Source: Terasakiella sp033100395 (GTDB taxonomy: Bacteria > Pseudomonadota > Alphaproteobacteria > Rhodospirillales > Terasakiellaceae). Taken from it: a DNA stretch of 64,000 nt. Below the pieces are notes generated by a model, which searched no databases, was not told where the DNA came from, and was given only the letters and a program-made list of their open reading frames with translations. Below are positions 42,061-50,064 of this stretch, piece by piece. The position numbers and the translations under genes are program-made. The DNA lies in the NCBI RefSeq assembly GCF_033100395.1, contig NZ_JAWLVJ010000003.1:168170-232169 (forward strand), in the 5' to 3' direction. Within the stretch, counting starts at the first letter, position 1; each line of letters opens with the position of its first letter.

Positions 42061-43344
42061 TTAAAAGTCTTTGTATACCGGGAATTTAGCACACAGTTCG
42101 CCAACTTTGGCGCGGACTTCTTTTTCAACAGCTTCGTTGTTGTCTTCACCGTTGGCAGCCAGGCCATCCAGAACGTCAGAGATCAGGTTGCCGATCTGTT
42201 TGAATTCTTCTTCCTTGAAACCACGTGTTGTACCAGCAGGTGTGCCCAGACGAACACCTGATGTTACCATTGGTTTTTCCGGGTCAAACGGGATGCCGTT
42301 TTTGTTACAGGTGATGCCTGCACGTTCAAGCGCTGCATCGGCCATTTTACCAGTGACGCCTTTGGGGCGCAGGTCAACCAGCATCAGGTGGGTGTCAGTG
42401 CCGCCAGTAACGATGTCACAGCCGCGTTCAACCAATGTGGCAGCCAGTGTTTTGGCGTTTGCAACAACTTGTGCCGCATAATCTTTAAACTCAGGGCGCA
42501 GTGCTTCGCCGAATGCAACAGCCTTGGCTGCGATTACGTGCATCAGCGGGCCACCTTGCAGACCGGGGAAGACTGCTGAATTGATCTTTTTGCCCAGATC
42601 AGCGTTGTTGGACAGGATCATGCCGCCACGTGGGCCGCGCAGTGTTTTGTGTGTTGTTGTGGTCACAACATCAGCGTGCGGCAGTGGGCTTGGGTGAACA
42701 CCACCGGCAACCAGACCCGCAAAGTGTGCCATATCAACCATGAACAGCGCGCCAACTTTGTCAGCGATTTCACGGAAACGGGCAAAATCGATCTGACGTG
42801 GGATCGCAGAACCACCAGCAATGATCAGTTTTGGGTTGTTTGCAACAGCGATTGCTTCAACTTCATCATAGTCGATGTCTTGTGTTTCGCGTGATACGTC
42901 ATACTGAACAGCGTTGAACCATTTACCAGATTGTGCAGGTGGGGCACCGTGTGTCAGGTGGCCGCCAGAAGCCAGTGTCATGCCCATGATGGTGTCGCCC
43001 GGCTGCAGAAGCGCCTGAAAAACAGCACCGTTTGCTTGTGCGCCAGAGTGTGGCTGTACGTTTACATATTCGCAATCAAACAGCTTTTTTGCACGTTCAA
43101 TCGCAAGACCTTCGGATACGTCCACATATTCACAACCACCGTAGTAACGGCGACCTGGGTAACCTTCGGCATATTTGTTGGTCAGGACTGTACCTTGGGC
43201 TTCGATCACAGCGCGAGACACGATGTTTTCAGAAGCGATCAGTTCGATTTGATCCTGTTGACGACCCAGTTCTTCGCGTGTGGATGCGTACACTTCTGGG
43301 TCTGAGTCCGCCAAGGAAGCAGTAAAGAAATTTTCAAAAGACAT
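42061..43344 (-). CDS. glyA: Serine hydroxymethyltransferase
   Basis: A 427-residue PLP enzyme that converts serine and tetrahydrofolate to glycine and methylene-THF. The start region FENFFTASLADSDPEV, the RQQDQIELIASENIVS motif and the PLP-lysine segment VTTTTHKTLRGPRGG are present. The ATG at 43344 has the family start; the in-frame upstream codon is a TTG. It is the first gene of the glyA-nrdR-rib-nusB-thiL run. Confidence 0.97.
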   Translation of the reverse strand: MSFENFFTASLADSDPEVYASTREELGRQQDQIELIASENIVSRAVIEAQGTVLTNKYAEGYPGRRYYGGCEYVDVSEGLAIERAKKLFDCEYVNVQPHSGAQANGAVFQALLQPGDTIMGMTLASGGHLTHGAPPAQSGKWFNAVQYDVSRETQDIDYDEVEAIAVANNPKLIIAGGSAIPRQIDFARFREIADKVGALFMVDMAHFAGLVAGGVHPSPLPHADVVTTTTHKTLRGPRGGMILSNNADLGKKINSAVFPGLQGGPLMHVIAAKAVAFGEALRPEFKDYAAQVVANAKTLAATLVERGCDIVTGGTDTHLMLVDLRPKGVTGKMADAALERAGITCNKNGIPFDPEKPMVTSGVRLGTPAGTTRGFKEEEFKQIGNLISDVLDGLAANGEDNNEAVEKEVRAKVGELCAKFPVYKDF

Positions 43345-43400
43345 TTGTATGAGCCTTTCCAATGAGGGGATTAAAGAAATTGCTTTTTAAGAACGATGCT

Positions 43401-43847
43401 TCAAAGCGGTGGATTAGAAAGTTTTTCGACGCGGCGCTCATGGCGCCCACCTTCAAACTCTGTATTCAGGAACACATTCAACGCATCAAGTGCCGTTGTT
43501 TGACCTGTTGTGCGATCACCAAAGGCAATGACGTTTGCGTTATTGTGTTCACGACATAATTTGGCCCCTAATGCGTCATGTACAAGGGCACATCTGACTT
43601 CAGGGAAGCGATTTACTGCGATGGAGATACCGATGCCGGATCCACAGACCACAACACCGCGTGAAACAGTACCGTCTTTGATTGATTGGGCAAGTTTGTA
43701 GGCGTAATCCGGGTAATCCACAGACTCGTTGCCGTCACAGCCATGATCCAGAACGTCAAAACCCTGGTTTTTCAGTTCGTCAATAATCGCGTTTTTCAGG
43801 TTAATACCGCCATGATCGCAGGCGATTGCAATGGTTTCAGCAGCCAT
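43401..43847 (-). CDS. rpiB: Ribose-5-phosphate isomerase B
   Basis: A 148-residue enzyme of the RpiB/LacAB family, acting between ribose 5-phosphate and ribulose 5-phosphate. It has the start IAIACDHGGINLKN, the DHGCDGNESVDYPDYA segment and the active-site Cys in GVVVCGSGIGISIAVNRFP, with RCALVHDALGAKLCREHNNANV. The ATG at 43847 gives the normal N-terminus. It precedes glyA by 56 bases, as in many relatives. Confidence 0.95.
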   Translation of the reverse strand: MAAETIAIACDHGGINLKNAIIDELKNQGFDVLDHGCDGNESVDYPDYAYKLAQSIKDGTVSRGVVVCGSGIGISIAVNRFPEVRCALVHDALGAKLCREHNNANVIAFGDRTTGQTTALDALNVFLNTEFEGGRHERRVEKLSNPPL

Positions 43848-43919
43848 GATCCGTCTATCCTTATGAATGCATATCATGTTTTGGCGATTATGTAGCACAG
43901 CGTTTGAAAAGCGACAACG

Positions 43920-43952
43920 AAAAAGCCCGATGAAAAAGACTTTCACCGGGCT
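43920..43952 (-). terminator. Intrinsic terminator of the branched-chain receptor gene
   Basis: On the minus strand AGCCCGGTGAAA pairs with TTTCATCGGGCT around a short loop (one G-T pair), followed by five T. It starts 26 bases after the receptor stop and separates it from rpiB. Confidence 0.85.
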
Positions 43953-43978
43953 AATTCTTCTAACAGATAACAATCAGA

Positions 43979-45082
43979 TTATTTTTCTGCGTAGTTACCT
44001 TCGTTCCATTCGTACCAAACATACGCACGGCCGTCAGTGTCGCCCTTTTCATCGAAAGAGAATTCACCGATAACAGTTTTGAAACGTGTGTTGTGCAGTT
44101 GCTTGGCGACTTTATCAACGTCAGCTGTTTTGACTTCAGTTGCAGCCTGTGCCCAAGCTTGGATGGTTGCATAAGTATAAAGTGTGTAACCTTCCGGGTC
44201 GTAACCTGTTTCAGCAAATGCGTCTACAACGGCTTTTGCTTCCGGGAAGTTGCGTGGTTCTGGGCCGAAGGTGAAGAGTGTGCCGTCACCAGCCTGACCA
44301 GCGATGGAACCGAATTCAAGGCTGTTCAGTGCATCACCAGAGATCAGCTGCAGGTTCAGGCCCTGCTCTTTAGCCTGACGTACGATCAGACCGCCTTCCG
44401 GGTGGTAGCCGCCAAGGTAAACAACTGATACTTTTTCTTTTTTCAGTTTAGAAATCAAAGCAGAGTAATCTTTTTCACCTGCTGTGATTGGCTCGTACAT
44501 GGCTTCTTTTTTGCCCGCTGCATTCAGGGCTTTTTTCATTTCATCAGCCAGACCTTTACCGTATGCAGTTTTGTCGTGGATGATTGCTACATTGGTATCA
44601 GCATAGTTTTTGGCAACAAAGGCACCGGCTACGCTACCTTGCTGGTCGTCACGACCACAAACACGATATACGCGGTCATAGCCTTTTTCTGTCAGCGTCG
44701 GGTTTGTTGAAGCTGGCGTAATCATTGGAATGCCTTCTTCGTGATACACGTCAGAGGCCGGAATAGAGCTTGAAGAGCAGAAGTGACCTGCTACAAACTG
44801 TACGCCTTGGTTTACCAGGTTGTTTGCCACAGATACGGCCTGTTTAGGGTCGCACTGGTCATCGCCGTATAGAAGTTCGATTTTTTCACCGTTAACACCG
44901 CCTTTGGCGTTGAGGTGTTCAACAGCCATTTCTGCGCCACGCTTCAGTTGTTCACCAAATGAAGCAAGCTGACCTGTGAATGGACCTGCAACGCCGATTT
45001 TAATATCAGCTTGTGCAACATTTGCGCTCAGAACCATGGCTGCTGCAGCGGCAAACAAAGAAGTCTTAAATGTTTTTGTCAT
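43979..45082 (-). CDS. Branched-chain amino-acid periplasmic receptor (LivJ/LivK-like)
   Basis: A 367-residue type I binding protein. A signal peptide ends VAQA (residue 25). It starts IKIGVAGPFTGQLASFGEQLKRGAEMAV, has FVAGHFCSSSSIPASDVY in the ligand pocket region, and the paired Cys (DDQCDPKQA, GHFCSS). These are close to leucine/isoleucine/valine receptors. Its own terminator and promoter-like upstream sequence make it a separate unit from the livHMGF genes, probably at higher copy. Confidence 0.9.
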   Translation of the reverse strand: MTKTFKTSLFAAAAAMVLSANVAQADIKIGVAGPFTGQLASFGEQLKRGAEMAVEHLNAKGGVNGEKIELLYGDDQCDPKQAVSVANNLVNQGVQFVAGHFCSSSSIPASDVYHEEGIPMITPASTNPTLTEKGYDRVYRVCGRDDQQGSVAGAFVAKNYADTNVAIIHDKTAYGKGLADEMKKALNAAGKKEAMYEPITAGEKDYSALISKLKKEKVSVVYLGGYHPEGGLIVRQAKEQGLNLQLISGDALNSLEFGSIAGQAGDGTLFTFGPEPRNFPEAKAVVDAFAETGYDPEGYTLYTYATIQAWAQAATEVKTADVDKVAKQLHNTRFKTVIGEFSFDEKGDTDGRAYVWYEWNEGNYAEK

Positions 45083-45106
45083 GTGTGACAGTCTCCCAAT
45101 TATAAT

Positions 45107-45126
45107 ACGGATCTAACCAAATCCGT
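45107..45126. promoter_or_regulatory. Inverted repeat overlapping the receptor promoter
   Basis: ACGGAT (45107-45112) and ATCCGT (45121-45126) are 8 bases apart. On the minus strand TTGAAC and TATTAT are 17 bases apart across it, a possible -35/-10 pair, though that would leave a very short leader. A repressor or activator site is plausible. Confidence 0.35.
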
Positions 45127-45208
45127 TCAAAAACCCGTTTAGCAGGAATTGCTTCAGGGCAAAACTATGATTACTCTATTGACGAAATTCAATAGTGAAA
45201 TCATGGAT

Positions 45209-45553
45209 TTATTCATTTATTTCTTTCCAGCCGAATAATCCTGCACGCTTATACTGCCAAGGATATTGCGACACCATCTTTGACGCACGGGTCGCAAGGT
45301 AAGACAGTATGGCAACGAACAGTAAAACAGCGGTGTCAACCAGATAGCCCTGCAAGGACAAAAGCGGCCCTTCAAACAGTGCAAACGTTAGAAAACGATC
45401 AGCCAGGCCCAACAGGACCATGTATGGCACAATCTGCCACATAGGTCGCCATGTGGAGGCTAACGCCTGTCCCGTCATATAGGCGCAAAAGCCTGCAATA
45501 AGACATGTCAGTCCAAGAAAGACACCAAGTGATACACCTGTAATGGATTCCAT
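45209..45553 (-). CDS. DUF6867-type small membrane protein of the liv operon
   Basis: A 114-residue protein with about three hydrophobic helices (residues 8-28, 42-60 and 70-88) and a positively charged tail (WQYKRAGLFGWKEINE). It follows livF by 12 bases and ends the liv operon. A small membrane protein of this size in this position recurs in alphaproteobacterial liv operons and is filed as DUF6867, as far as I recall. It might be an accessory subunit of the importer. Confidence 0.7.
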   Translation of the reverse strand: MESITGVSLGVFLGLTCLIAGFCAYMTGQALASTWRPMWQIVPYMVLLGLADRFLTFALFEGPLLSLQGYLVDTAVLLFVAILSYLATRASKMVSQYPWQYKRAGLFGWKEINE

Positions 45554-45565
45554 TTCTATATCTCC

Positions 45566-46276
45566 TTAATGTCCGCCTTCAAGATAAGCAGCGCGGACTT
45601 CTTCACTGGCAAGCAGTTCCTGTCCTGTGCCACTCATCGTGACTTCACCATTGACCAGAACATAGCCGCGGTGAGCCAGTTTCAGGGCGTGATAGGCATT
45701 TTGTTCAACAAGAAAAACAGTCATTTTTTCCTGCTCATTAATCTCTTTAATGATCTCAAAGATTTGACGCACCACAAGTGGGGCCAGACCAAGTGAAGGT
45801 TCATCCAGCAACAACAATCGGGGACGTGCCATCAAAGCACGGGCAATTGCCAGCATCTGCTGTTCCCCACCGGATAAAGTCCCGCCACGCTGGTCAATAC
45901 GTTCTTCCAGTCGGGGGAAGAGCTTAAAGACACGTTTGAGGTCTTCATCGAAATATTTCGGATCAGTGGTAATCGCCCCCATTTGCAGGTTTTCGTAAAT
46001 CGTCATACGTGGAAAAATGCGGCGACCTTCCGGTGACACGGCGATTCCGTTTGAAACGATCTTGTCTGTAGGTTTGCGGGTGATATCTTCGCCTTCAAAG
46101 GTGATGTTGCCACTTGAAGCTTGCGGGATACCACACATGGTCATCAGGGTGGTTGTCTTCCCTGCCCCGTTGGCACCGATCAAGGTGACGATCTCACCTT
46201 CGTTAATCTCAATATTGATGCCTTTTAAGGCTTCAATACTACCGTAGTGGGTATGAACGTCAGTAAATTTAAGCAT
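45566..46276 (-). CDS. livF: Branched-chain amino-acid ABC transporter ATPase LivF
   Basis: A 236-residue ATPase. Walker A is GANGAGKTT, the signature LSGGEQQ, Walker B LLLLDEPSLGLAP, and the H-loop VEQNAYHAL. It is coupled to livG as TAATG (one base shared). Together with LivG it drives import of Leu, Ile and Val. The H-loop is the normal LivF one, unlike the copy at 12960. Confidence 0.94.
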   Translation of the reverse strand: MLKFTDVHTHYGSIEALKGINIEINEGEIVTLIGANGAGKTTTLMTMCGIPQASSGNITFEGEDITRKPTDKIVSNGIAVSPEGRRIFPRMTIYENLQMGAITTDPKYFDEDLKRVFKLFPRLEERIDQRGGTLSGGEQQMLAIARALMARPRLLLLDEPSLGLAPLVVRQIFEIIKEINEQEKMTVFLVEQNAYHALKLAHRGYVLVNGEVTMSGTGQELLASEEVRAAYLEGGH

Positions 46277-47151
46277 TACACGTTCCCCCCTTCAAAGTCT
46301 TGTGCCACTTCGGGCGGGAGTTCTTCATCTTCTTCTTCACCCAGATAGGCACGAATAACGGCCGGGTCGTTTTTGACATGTTCAGGGGTGCCATCTGAAA
46401 TCTTGCGGCCATAATCCAGCACGACCACATGATCAGACACTTCCATGACCATGGACATATCATGTTCAATCAGCAACAGACCGATCTTTTCTTCTTCTTT
46501 AATGAATTGGAAAAGTTCGTTCATTTCCAGTGTTTCTTTGGGGTTGAGACCCGCAGCAGGCTCATCTAGGCAAAGGGCCTGTGGCTGCGTACACATAGCG
46601 CGTGCAATTTCCAGACGGCGTTGGTCACCATAAGGCAGGTTGCCTGCATCCCAGTCAGCCTTTTCATAAAGGCCAACCTGGTTTAGCCAGTGTTTCGCCA
46701 GTTCAACGGCCTCGGCTTCAGATTGTTTGTAGGTTGGCAAACCCAACAAGCCAAAGATGGAGAAACCGGATGCCTTCATCAGGTTATTATGTTGTGCAAC
46801 CAACAAGTTCTCCAGAACAGTCATGTTACTGAACAGACGGATGTTTTGGAAGGTACGGGCAACACCTGCAACCTGTGGAATGCGGAAACCATCCATTTGT
46901 TCCAGATAGAATTTTTCCTGTTTTACTGGATGATGGAGAGTCAAACGCCCTTCAGTCGGCTTGTAAAAACCTGTCAGACAGTTAAAGACAGTTGTCTTCC
47001 CTGCCCCGTTTGGACCGATTAGTGCGGTAATTTGTTCGCGCATCGCTGTGAAAGATAAATCACCAATAGCGACAAGGCCTCCAAAGCGCATGGTCAGGTG
47101 TTCGACTTCCAAAAGTGGAACGCCTTTGATTTCATGTGAGAGATCACTCAT
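46276..47151 (-). CDS. livG: Branched-chain amino-acid ABC transporter ATPase LivG
   Basis: A 291-residue ATPase. Walker A is GPNGAGKTT, the LivG segment VARTFQNIRLFSNMTVLENL follows, then the Walker B region ALCLDEPAAGLNP and the H-loop IEHDMSMVM. It has an acidic tail (EEEDEELPPEVAQDFEGG) longer than in most LivG proteins. It overlaps livM by 4 bp. Confidence 0.94.
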   Translation of the reverse strand: MSDLSHEIKGVPLLEVEHLTMRFGGLVAIGDLSFTAMREQITALIGPNGAGKTTVFNCLTGFYKPTEGRLTLHHPVKQEKFYLEQMDGFRIPQVAGVARTFQNIRLFSNMTVLENLLVAQHNNLMKASGFSIFGLLGLPTYKQSEAEAVELAKHWLNQVGLYEKADWDAGNLPYGDQRRLEIARAMCTQPQALCLDEPAAGLNPKETLEMNELFQFIKEEEKIGLLLIEHDMSMVMEVSDHVVVLDYGRKISDGTPEHVKNDPAVIRAYLGEEEDEELPPEVAQDFEGGNV

Positions 47152-48458
47152 TTCGCAGCCCCCTGTTCAAATTCTCCTTCTTTATGCATACGAATGGTGG
47201 GATTTCGGCCTGACAGCAGGCCTTTTGGTTTCCAGACCATTACCAGGACCATCAGTCCCCCGAAGGCGAGCATGCGATATTCTGCAAGTTCCCGGAAAAC
47301 TTCCGGACCAAGCACGAGGACGATGGAAGCTAGCACGACCCCAACCTGGGACCCCATGCCACCAAGTACCACGATGGCGAGGATGATCGCTGATTCAATG
47401 AAGGTGAAAGATTCAGGACTGATAAAGCCCTGACGGGTTGCAAAGAAGGACCCGGCGAAACCTGCAAACATGGCACCGATAGCAAAAGCTGACAGTTTGG
47501 TATTTGTCGGGTTGATACCGAGCGAACGACAAGCGGTTTCATCTTCACGTAACGCTTCCCAGGCACGACCTACAGGCAGTTTACGAATGCGAAGTGTAAA
47601 CAGGTTCGTAATGAGCGCGAGGGCGAAAATCAGGAAGTAGAAGAAGATGAATTTATGGAGCGTTGAATATTCGATGCCCATCAGTTCATGGAATGGTGGC
47701 AGGCCATCTTTTCCACGGCGGGAAAATTCTGCCAGGCCAAAGAAAGAAGGTTTTGGAATGGAGGAAATGCCATCCGGGCCACCGGTCAGTTCGTACCAGT
47801 TCAACAGGACGACACGGATAATTTCACCAAACCCAAGGGTCACAATGGCAAGATAATCACCCCTGAGCCTGAGGACCGGGAAGCCAAGGATGATCCCGAA
47901 ACTTGCCGCAAAGACGCCAGCCATGGGCAGGCAAATCCAGAAAGACAGGTCATAGGTGGTGGCTAGAAGCGCGTAGGAATATGCGCCTACCGCATAGAAA
48001 GCCACATATCCAAGGTCAAGTAGACCTGCAAGGCCAACCACGATGTTCAATCCCCACCCCAGCATGACGTAGATCAGCACGTATACAGCCAGGTCAAGGG
48101 AGTGACGGTTTGCCATGGGGGAAAATGGGAAGATGATGACGGCAGCTAACAACAGTACCAGCAGGATGTTGCGGTTCTTGTTAATAGTCGTTCCGATGGA
48201 ACCTGCTGCATTTCCAGCAGCCTCTCCTACAGAAGGAAAGAATGTCTGTTGACCGATGGAAATGGTCAGGCGACCAAAGAATACAACAACCGCAGCAACC
48301 AGAACCCAGTTAAAGCGAGGTTCGGCTGTCAGTGTGCCGTTAACGTCAAATGTTTTAAAACCCGCCAGTGGCAGCGCGAGAGCCGCTGCGATCAGGGCGG
48401 CAAGACCTGCTTCTTTGAGCAAGGCCAGCATATCGATATTTTGATTTTGTGCAGACAT
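47148..48458 (-). CDS. livM: Branched-chain amino-acid ABC transporter permease LivM
   Basis: A 436-residue permease, longer than the typical 300-350 because of an N-terminal extension of about 110 residues that has its own helices. The core contains LNIVVGLAGLLDLGYVAFYAVGAYSYALL, LRLRGDYLAIVTLGFGEIIR and the C-terminal GGMGSQVG loop. Long LivM proteins with such an extension are common for the amino-acid systems. It follows livH by 5 bases. Confidence 0.94.
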   Translation of the reverse strand: MSAQNQNIDMLALLKEAGLAALIAAALALPLAGFKTFDVNGTLTAEPRFNWVLVAAVVVFFGRLTISIGQQTFFPSVGEAAGNAAGSIGTTINKNRNILLVLLLAAVIIFPFSPMANRHSLDLAVYVLIYVMLGWGLNIVVGLAGLLDLGYVAFYAVGAYSYALLATTYDLSFWICLPMAGVFAASFGIILGFPVLRLRGDYLAIVTLGFGEIIRVVLLNWYELTGGPDGISSIPKPSFFGLAEFSRRGKDGLPPFHELMGIEYSTLHKFIFFYFLIFALALITNLFTLRIRKLPVGRAWEALREDETACRSLGINPTNTKLSAFAIGAMFAGFAGSFFATRQGFISPESFTFIESAIILAIVVLGGMGSQVGVVLASIVLVLGPEVFRELAEYRMLAFGGLMVLVMVWKPKGLLSGRNPTIRMHKEGEFEQGAAK

Positions 48459-48463
48459 GTAAC

Positions 48464-49378
48464 TTATACCTTCTCGATCTCAGGTTTACCAAGAAGGCCG
48501 GTCGGACGGAAAATCAGCACCAATACAAGAATAGAGAATGCCGCAACATCTTTATATTCGATGGTGAAGTAACCAGACCAGAAGGCTTCGATCAGGCCGA
48601 TCAATAATCCGCCAAGCATGGCACCGGGTAAGGACCCGATCCCGCCGAGAACCGCCGCTGTAAAGGCTTTCATGCCAGCAAGGAAGCCGATGAAGAAGTC
48701 GATAACACCGTAATAAAGCGTAACCATCAAACCAGCAACGGCAGCAAGGGCTGCGCCCATGACAAAAGTGGTTGAAATGGTGCGATCAACATTTACACCA
48801 ATCAACGCTGCCATTGTGCGATCTTGTTCGGTCGCGCGTTGGGCCCGTCCCAAAGACGTCTTATTGATGATCAGGGTAAAGATCGTCATCAACACAATGG
48901 TCAAAATAATAATGAAAATCTGTAAATAACTGATCGTAACGGTGAACCCGTCCTTTTCCATAATTTCAAATCCGCCTGAAATCAGCGGCTGAAGCGGCTT
49001 GACGCGTGCGCCTTGCAGAACCTGAACCAGGTTTTGCAGGAAGATGGACATACCGATGGCGGAAATCAGCGGCGCCAGACGGAAGGAACCTCGCAGCGGT
49101 CGATAGGCCATGCGTTCAACCGTCCATCCCCAGATGGACGTAAACAGCATAGACATGATTAACGCGACCAAAAGCGCCAGTGGCAACCAAAGTCCGCCAA
49201 GTAGTGTGAGGATAAGGAACGTGATCATCGAAACAAAAGCACCGATCATATAAATTTCGCCGTGGGCGAAGTTGATCATGCCGATAATCCCGTAAACCAT
49301 GGTGTAACCAATTGCGATCAATCCATAGATGGATCCCAATGTGACACCATTAATCAGTTGTTGGGTAAAATATTCCAT
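48464..49378 (-). CDS. livH: Branched-chain amino-acid ABC transporter permease LivH
   Basis: A 304-residue permease. It begins with QQLINGVTLGSIYGLIAIGYTMVYGI and MINFAHGEIYMIGAFVS, and has LGGIGSLPGAMLGG near residue 230. The ribosome site AAAGG is 5 bases before the ATG. First gene of the livHMGF run; the upstream 368 bases should contain its promoter. Confidence 0.94.
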   Translation of the reverse strand: MEYFTQQLINGVTLGSIYGLIAIGYTMVYGIIGMINFAHGEIYMIGAFVSMITFLILTLLGGLWLPLALLVALIMSMLFTSIWGWTVERMAYRPLRGSFRLAPLISAIGMSIFLQNLVQVLQGARVKPLQPLISGGFEIMEKDGFTVTISYLQIFIIILTIVLMTIFTLIINKTSLGRAQRATEQDRTMAALIGVNVDRTISTTFVMGAALAAVAGLMVTLYYGVIDFFIGFLAGMKAFTAAVLGGIGSLPGAMLGGLLIGLIEAFWSGYFTIEYKDVAAFSILVLVLIFRPTGLLGKPEIEKV

Positions 49379-49746
49379 TTTTGCCTTTAGAAGTCTCTCA
49401 AAAGTGGGGCGACACCAAACGATCCCGAAAACGAGATTGTATTTCTAAAGTGGAGTGAAATGTTTTGGGACAAACGATTTCTCACCAGATGAAGCCTAAC
49501 CAAGATTTAAACCCCAAAGCCTATGTCAGGATTTAAATGAATGAATTTATGAGCATAAATAGCCCTTTGTTTATTAGAATTGACCCTATCTCAGCGGTGG
49601 GTCATGTCAAGAAAAATGAATCTTTTGCTGCATTCATTTTGACCTTGCAGGAAGAATGATGGAAAATATGAAAAATAGTTATAATTTTTTTGGAAATGAG
49701 GAAGTTTTCTTCTTCTTTGTGCTGTAGCTGAATTATAGGCAGTCTT
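49379..49746 (-). promoter_or_regulatory. Promoter region of the livHMGF operon
   Basis: No convincing ORF. The region is AT-rich with a TGACCC (49581-49586)/GGGTCA (49599-49604) inverted pair, 12 bases apart. Its position 200 bases upstream of livH makes it a candidate regulator site, but no family is recognised. Confidence 0.35.
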
Positions 49747-49977
49747 TTATGCTGTCCAGTCCTGTCGATTCTGTTCAGTTTGTTTCTGAAGTTTTTTTGT
49801 CAGGATGTATTCGAGCTTTCTATGGGCCGCCCTTTTGAGGACTTCTTCGCCCATTTTGACCGGACCTGTCGAAATTGCTTCCGTTCCACTGTTTGGATCA
49901 ATGGCAGAGACGCGCAGATAGTTTCCGTATCTACGGATTTCAAAATAACACTGTGTAACTTTTACGCGTTGGTTCAT
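49747..49977 (-). CDS. Small conserved protein, DUF6898-like
   Basis: A 76-residue cytoplasmic protein. The pattern YFEIRRYGNYLRVSAIDPNS, GTEAISTGP and then a helix RAAHRKLEYILTKKL looks like the DUF6898 family of alphaproteobacteria, from memory. Its terminator-like neighbour at 49994-50032 separates it from icmF, so it has its own promoter. No function is known. Confidence 0.65.
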   Translation of the reverse strand: MNQRVKVTQCYFEIRRYGNYLRVSAIDPNSGTEAISTGPVKMGEEVLKRAAHRKLEYILTKKLQKQTEQNRQDWTA

Positions 49978-49993
49978 TCTTCACTTAAAAACA

Positions 49994-50032
49994 AAAAAAT
50001 GGCACTACAGCTATAATGTAGTGCCATTTTTT
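49994..50032 (-). terminator. Intrinsic terminator of icmF
   Basis: AAAAAATGGCACTAC (49994-50008) and GTAGTGCCATTTTTT (50018-50032) form a perfect 15-bp stem with a 9-base loop. On the minus strand a long T-run follows. It sits just after the icmF stop and just before the small gene at 49977. Confidence 0.9.
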
Positions 50033-50064
50033 ATAGTGTCCATAGCTTTTAGAAAAGCTGTAAT

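Noticed and set aside
43345..43400. Glycine or FMN riboswitch upstream of the glyA/rib genes
   Set aside because: Intergenic gaps are too short and no aptamer-like sequence is visible.
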